DNA from: Bacteroidia bacterium
Lineage (GTDB): Bacteria > Bacteroidota > Bacteroidia > J057 > JADKCL01
Assembly: GCA_020635905.1 (NCBI GenBank)
Contig: JACJYV010000004.1
Span: 310,001 to 374,000 of the forward strand
Length of the DNA stretch: 64,000 nt
Direction: 5' to 3'
Shown here: in pieces, positions 63,001-64,000 of the stretch
How positions within the stretch are numbered: the first letter of the stretch is position 1
Layout of the letters: every line of letters begins with the position of its first letter
Made by a program: the position numbers and the translations under genes
Notes under the pieces: model-generated
Database searches by the model: none
Seen by the model: only the letters and a program-made list of their open reading frames with translations
What the model was told of the DNA's origin: nothing

Positions 63001-64000
63001 GCGAATATCCCCGGGTGGTCGATAATGCAGCTTCCTTTGGGGCAGGAATCCGGGGAAATCTCAATCTGTATCCGAAGGATTTTGACGTGGCAGAAACTGC
63101 CAAATGGGTGGCTCAGCGCCTTGTTTTGGCCTGGAAGGGAATTCAGCCCAATGAAAAATCACCACCCGATGCTGGTCCCCAAAGTCCGGAAGTGTTTTTG
63201 GTGAATTTGATCAAAACCGGGCTCAAAATTGAAGTGGATTTACAACCTGGATTCAGGAAACTCCTGGTCTCCTCAGGGCGGGAATTTTTGGGCAGATACA
63301 TGCAAAGCGTGTGGAAATGGGGACTTTTTGCACCAGATCGCCTGGGGGTGAATCTCCTGTTATACCACCGTGAATACCGCAAAAAATATCCTGCGGGAAA
63401 TACCAAACGGGTTTTCAAAAATCTGGTTGAATTTGCAGAGGACCAATTGATGGGGTATCTGGAAAAATTCTACCTTCCCCAATTGGATGAATTCGCTCAA
63501 AAAGGCCTGAATCGAACCCGTACACTGCCACAACCCGGCGCGAACCTGGGCAATGCCATGCAGTCTGATTTGCTGAAATATGCCCGTACCACGGGAGGGT
63601 ATTTTGATCCGGGAGAGCCTGGCAAAGAGAAAAAGAAGTACTTTTTGCAATGCATGCTGGATGCTTTTATCTGGCTGACCCGTTATAAAATTGCCCCTTT
63701 GGGGAGCGAATTGCCTGGTTTGGAGGGATTTGAGCTGGAAAAGCCCGTATTGCCTGCCAATTTCGAGGAGCTGGGACGGAAGGCATTGATTTTTTATCTG
63801 GAGAAAAATTATTTGAGCAGGGGAAATTTTGACTCAGATAATTTTGAGGGGTTGGGACAGCATTTTGAGAGTTTGCAAATTGTTAATAAACAGGGGGTTA
63901 GGGATGCTTTGGTGGCGATTGGTGCATATTTTCAGGCGAATTTTCTCAACCACCACATCCTGTCCGGGACCAAACAAGGTGAAACCTTGTTTCACCGTAT
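60066..64000 (+). CDS. Second large baseplate wedge-like protein (Afp12-like), 3' partial
   Basis: The frame is open to the right edge, giving 1311 codons; the end lies outside. The GTG at 60066 follows an in-frame stop and starts MDQPKPQSVSIPAGP. Near residue 40 comes YWTDYNPTDPGITILEILIY, the W.D.NP.DPG.T..E signature of Afp12/gp6-like wedge N-termini. The remainder is mostly unassigned, with MYGLLPGALKDEAEFRRIGTA and LLTIFDQILANFLSQLSNL helices. A second start, ATG at 60126, would lose 20 residues. It is the last injection-system gene seen. Confidence 0.8.
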   Translation, partial: MDQPKPQSVSIPAGPPADVSMDFEALRKLSLEHLARLGSAYWTDYNPTDPGITILEILIYALTDLGYRANFPIEDILAEYEGQGGDPQHDDQFFTARTILSSAPVTLEDMRKKIIDISGINNAWIFPVTKFSYFKGLRRIVLLLNSSFDNPENRKKITQNVQEVFLTNRNLGEDLEEISFLKTRELFLELELFVEPGVSPEQMVADIIIRLETYLESRINFLTLAQIQAQFTDRVDAIFEGPALEHGFIPEGGLIPKLNKIRSIDLINQVRDLAGIKSISRMNLISDPWQPREEPNLQGIVSEDFEGREIELVFDENECPILGNVEKFRLSVSIGQQKYNLNTFKLIQGIKQAKALRKVSKQASMHEDLPVPGGKFRNLQEYFSVQYDFPVMYGLLPGALKDEAEFRRIGTANQLKGLLTIFDQILANFLSQLSNLSRVFSWSEKVQRTYFFQGLENASVDFFKIVYPGEAVPRIPYSHGGHEAKGFSEKELNYVKAYQGKLAIFQESEYEFIGRRGKFLEHLLARFGRNLTDYIAHLPYSGSRERGEYKISANRNFLATFPALSSDRGQGGDPFVDDQHPSGLPGLERVISTIFDLAQRGGKYDGDYRRVEFARYSKIPKTRLLGNHILEANDGKPIDMPYLLRIGTNYENYTIQPPEVLNGGFSFNLSSTSETDGSETIYSPVNTFLSAGDADQAIWELIENLEKFDRASERIYAIDHILLRPPETDPLFGISLLSEQGAPLLGANGWLPRPLLEVLQEINPENSQLIYSDEQLPEAQEDEFSFVFRLQAVRGSDPFPAFPATGMQMKGTFKSNSRLTETEDISPRFRDYILQFYSDLLDQPTLLGQALQEDFLQPDLPPDWRNPARHIVMQEWGKAALRTLIANRKTAANSTLGDSLAKLGKETGRKDEEGFLAQWLNGWYSPLFTTPALLEEAVNKDLKKGRPANKKDLSQAVNSMSREFWACLGRKVVEAYLRREYPRVVDNAASFGAGIRGNLNLYPKDFDVAETAKWVAQRLVLAWKGIQPNEKSPPDAGPQSPEVFLVNLIKTGLKIEVDLQPGFRKLLVSSGREFLGRYMQSVWKWGLFAPDRLGVNLLLYHREYRKKYPAGNTKRVFKNLVEFAEDQLMGYLEKFYLPQLDEFAQKGLNRTRTLPQPGANLGNAMQSDLLKYARTTGGYFDPGEPGKEKKKYFLQCMLDAFIWLTRYKIAPLGSELPGLEGFELEKPVLPANFEELGRKALIFYLEKNYLSRGNFDSDNFEGLGQHFESLQIVNKQGVRDALVAIGAYFQANFLNHHILSGTKQGETLFHR

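Noticed and set aside
46585..64000. Prophage
   Set aside because: Only tail-type genes are seen, organised like Afp/PVC (DUF4255, LysM adaptor, VgrG, DUF5908), with no head, portal, terminase, integrase or lysis gene in the window. Sequence to the right could still change this.

Overview
The window looks like a chromosome segment of a Bacteroidota member, probably close to Saprospiria/Lewinella. Two large surface proteins (left edge to 1913, and 14740-17256) end in the gliding-motility-type (type B) type IX secretion sorting domain. A BatD homologue, several secreted or outer-membrane proteins and Bacteroidota-like promoters (TTTG, about 17-20 bases, TAnnTTTG) agree with this. The lineage below phylum is inference.

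Layout. 1-6.2 kb: end of a SprB-repeat adhesin, a REP-associated tyrosine transposase with REP-like hairpins, a secreted Ntn hydrolase, and a minus-strand RidA / Cys-Met lyase / DUF1569 operon. 6.3-13.7 kb: a 3-hydroxyacyl-CoA dehydrogenase-like protein, a retinol-saturase-like oxidoreductase with a coupled membrane protein, and a four-gene minus-strand operon (ArsA/Get3 ATPase, GNAT, UbiE-like methyltransferase, aldo/keto reductase). 13.8-26.9 kb: DUF1295 membrane protein, a large T9SS adhesin, a Kunitz-domain lipoprotein, a tandem universal stress protein, two unknown exported proteins, an aminotransferase and an amine oxidase, separated by unusually repeat-rich intergenic DNA that includes a 44/43-bp tandem array of about 0.8 kb. 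27.2-32.0 kb: one 1613-residue TIR / DUF4062-like / nSTAND / transmembrane / 16x WD40 protein. 32.3-46.3 kb: M16 protease, fumarylacetoacetase, an outer-membrane barrel candidate, a helical-repeat protein with a divergent 48-residue secreted-peptide gene, BatD, UbiX, and an FG-GAP surface protein.

46.6 kb to the right edge: twelve plus-strand genes with gaps of 0-89 bases encode a contractile injection system of the extracellular (Afp/PVC/MAC-like) type: tail-terminator (Pvc16/DUF4255), an unknown coupled protein, one sheath, two tube proteins, DUF5908, LysM adaptor, VgrG-like spike, gp25 wedge, a very large baseplate-J-like wedge, a proline-rich unknown, and a second wedge-like protein cut by the window end. 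No capsid, portal or terminase gene is visible, so this is not an ordinary prophage. The ATPase, tape measure, fibre, PAAR tip and effectors expected of such loci are not in the window and may lie to the right.

The most interesting items are the injection-system locus with its two unassigned proteins, the TIR-STAND-WD40 receptor, the Kunitz lipoprotein with Glu at the P1 position, the helical-repeat protein/secreted-peptide pair, the tandem array, and dispersed repeats that carry nested 18-20-bp palindromes.
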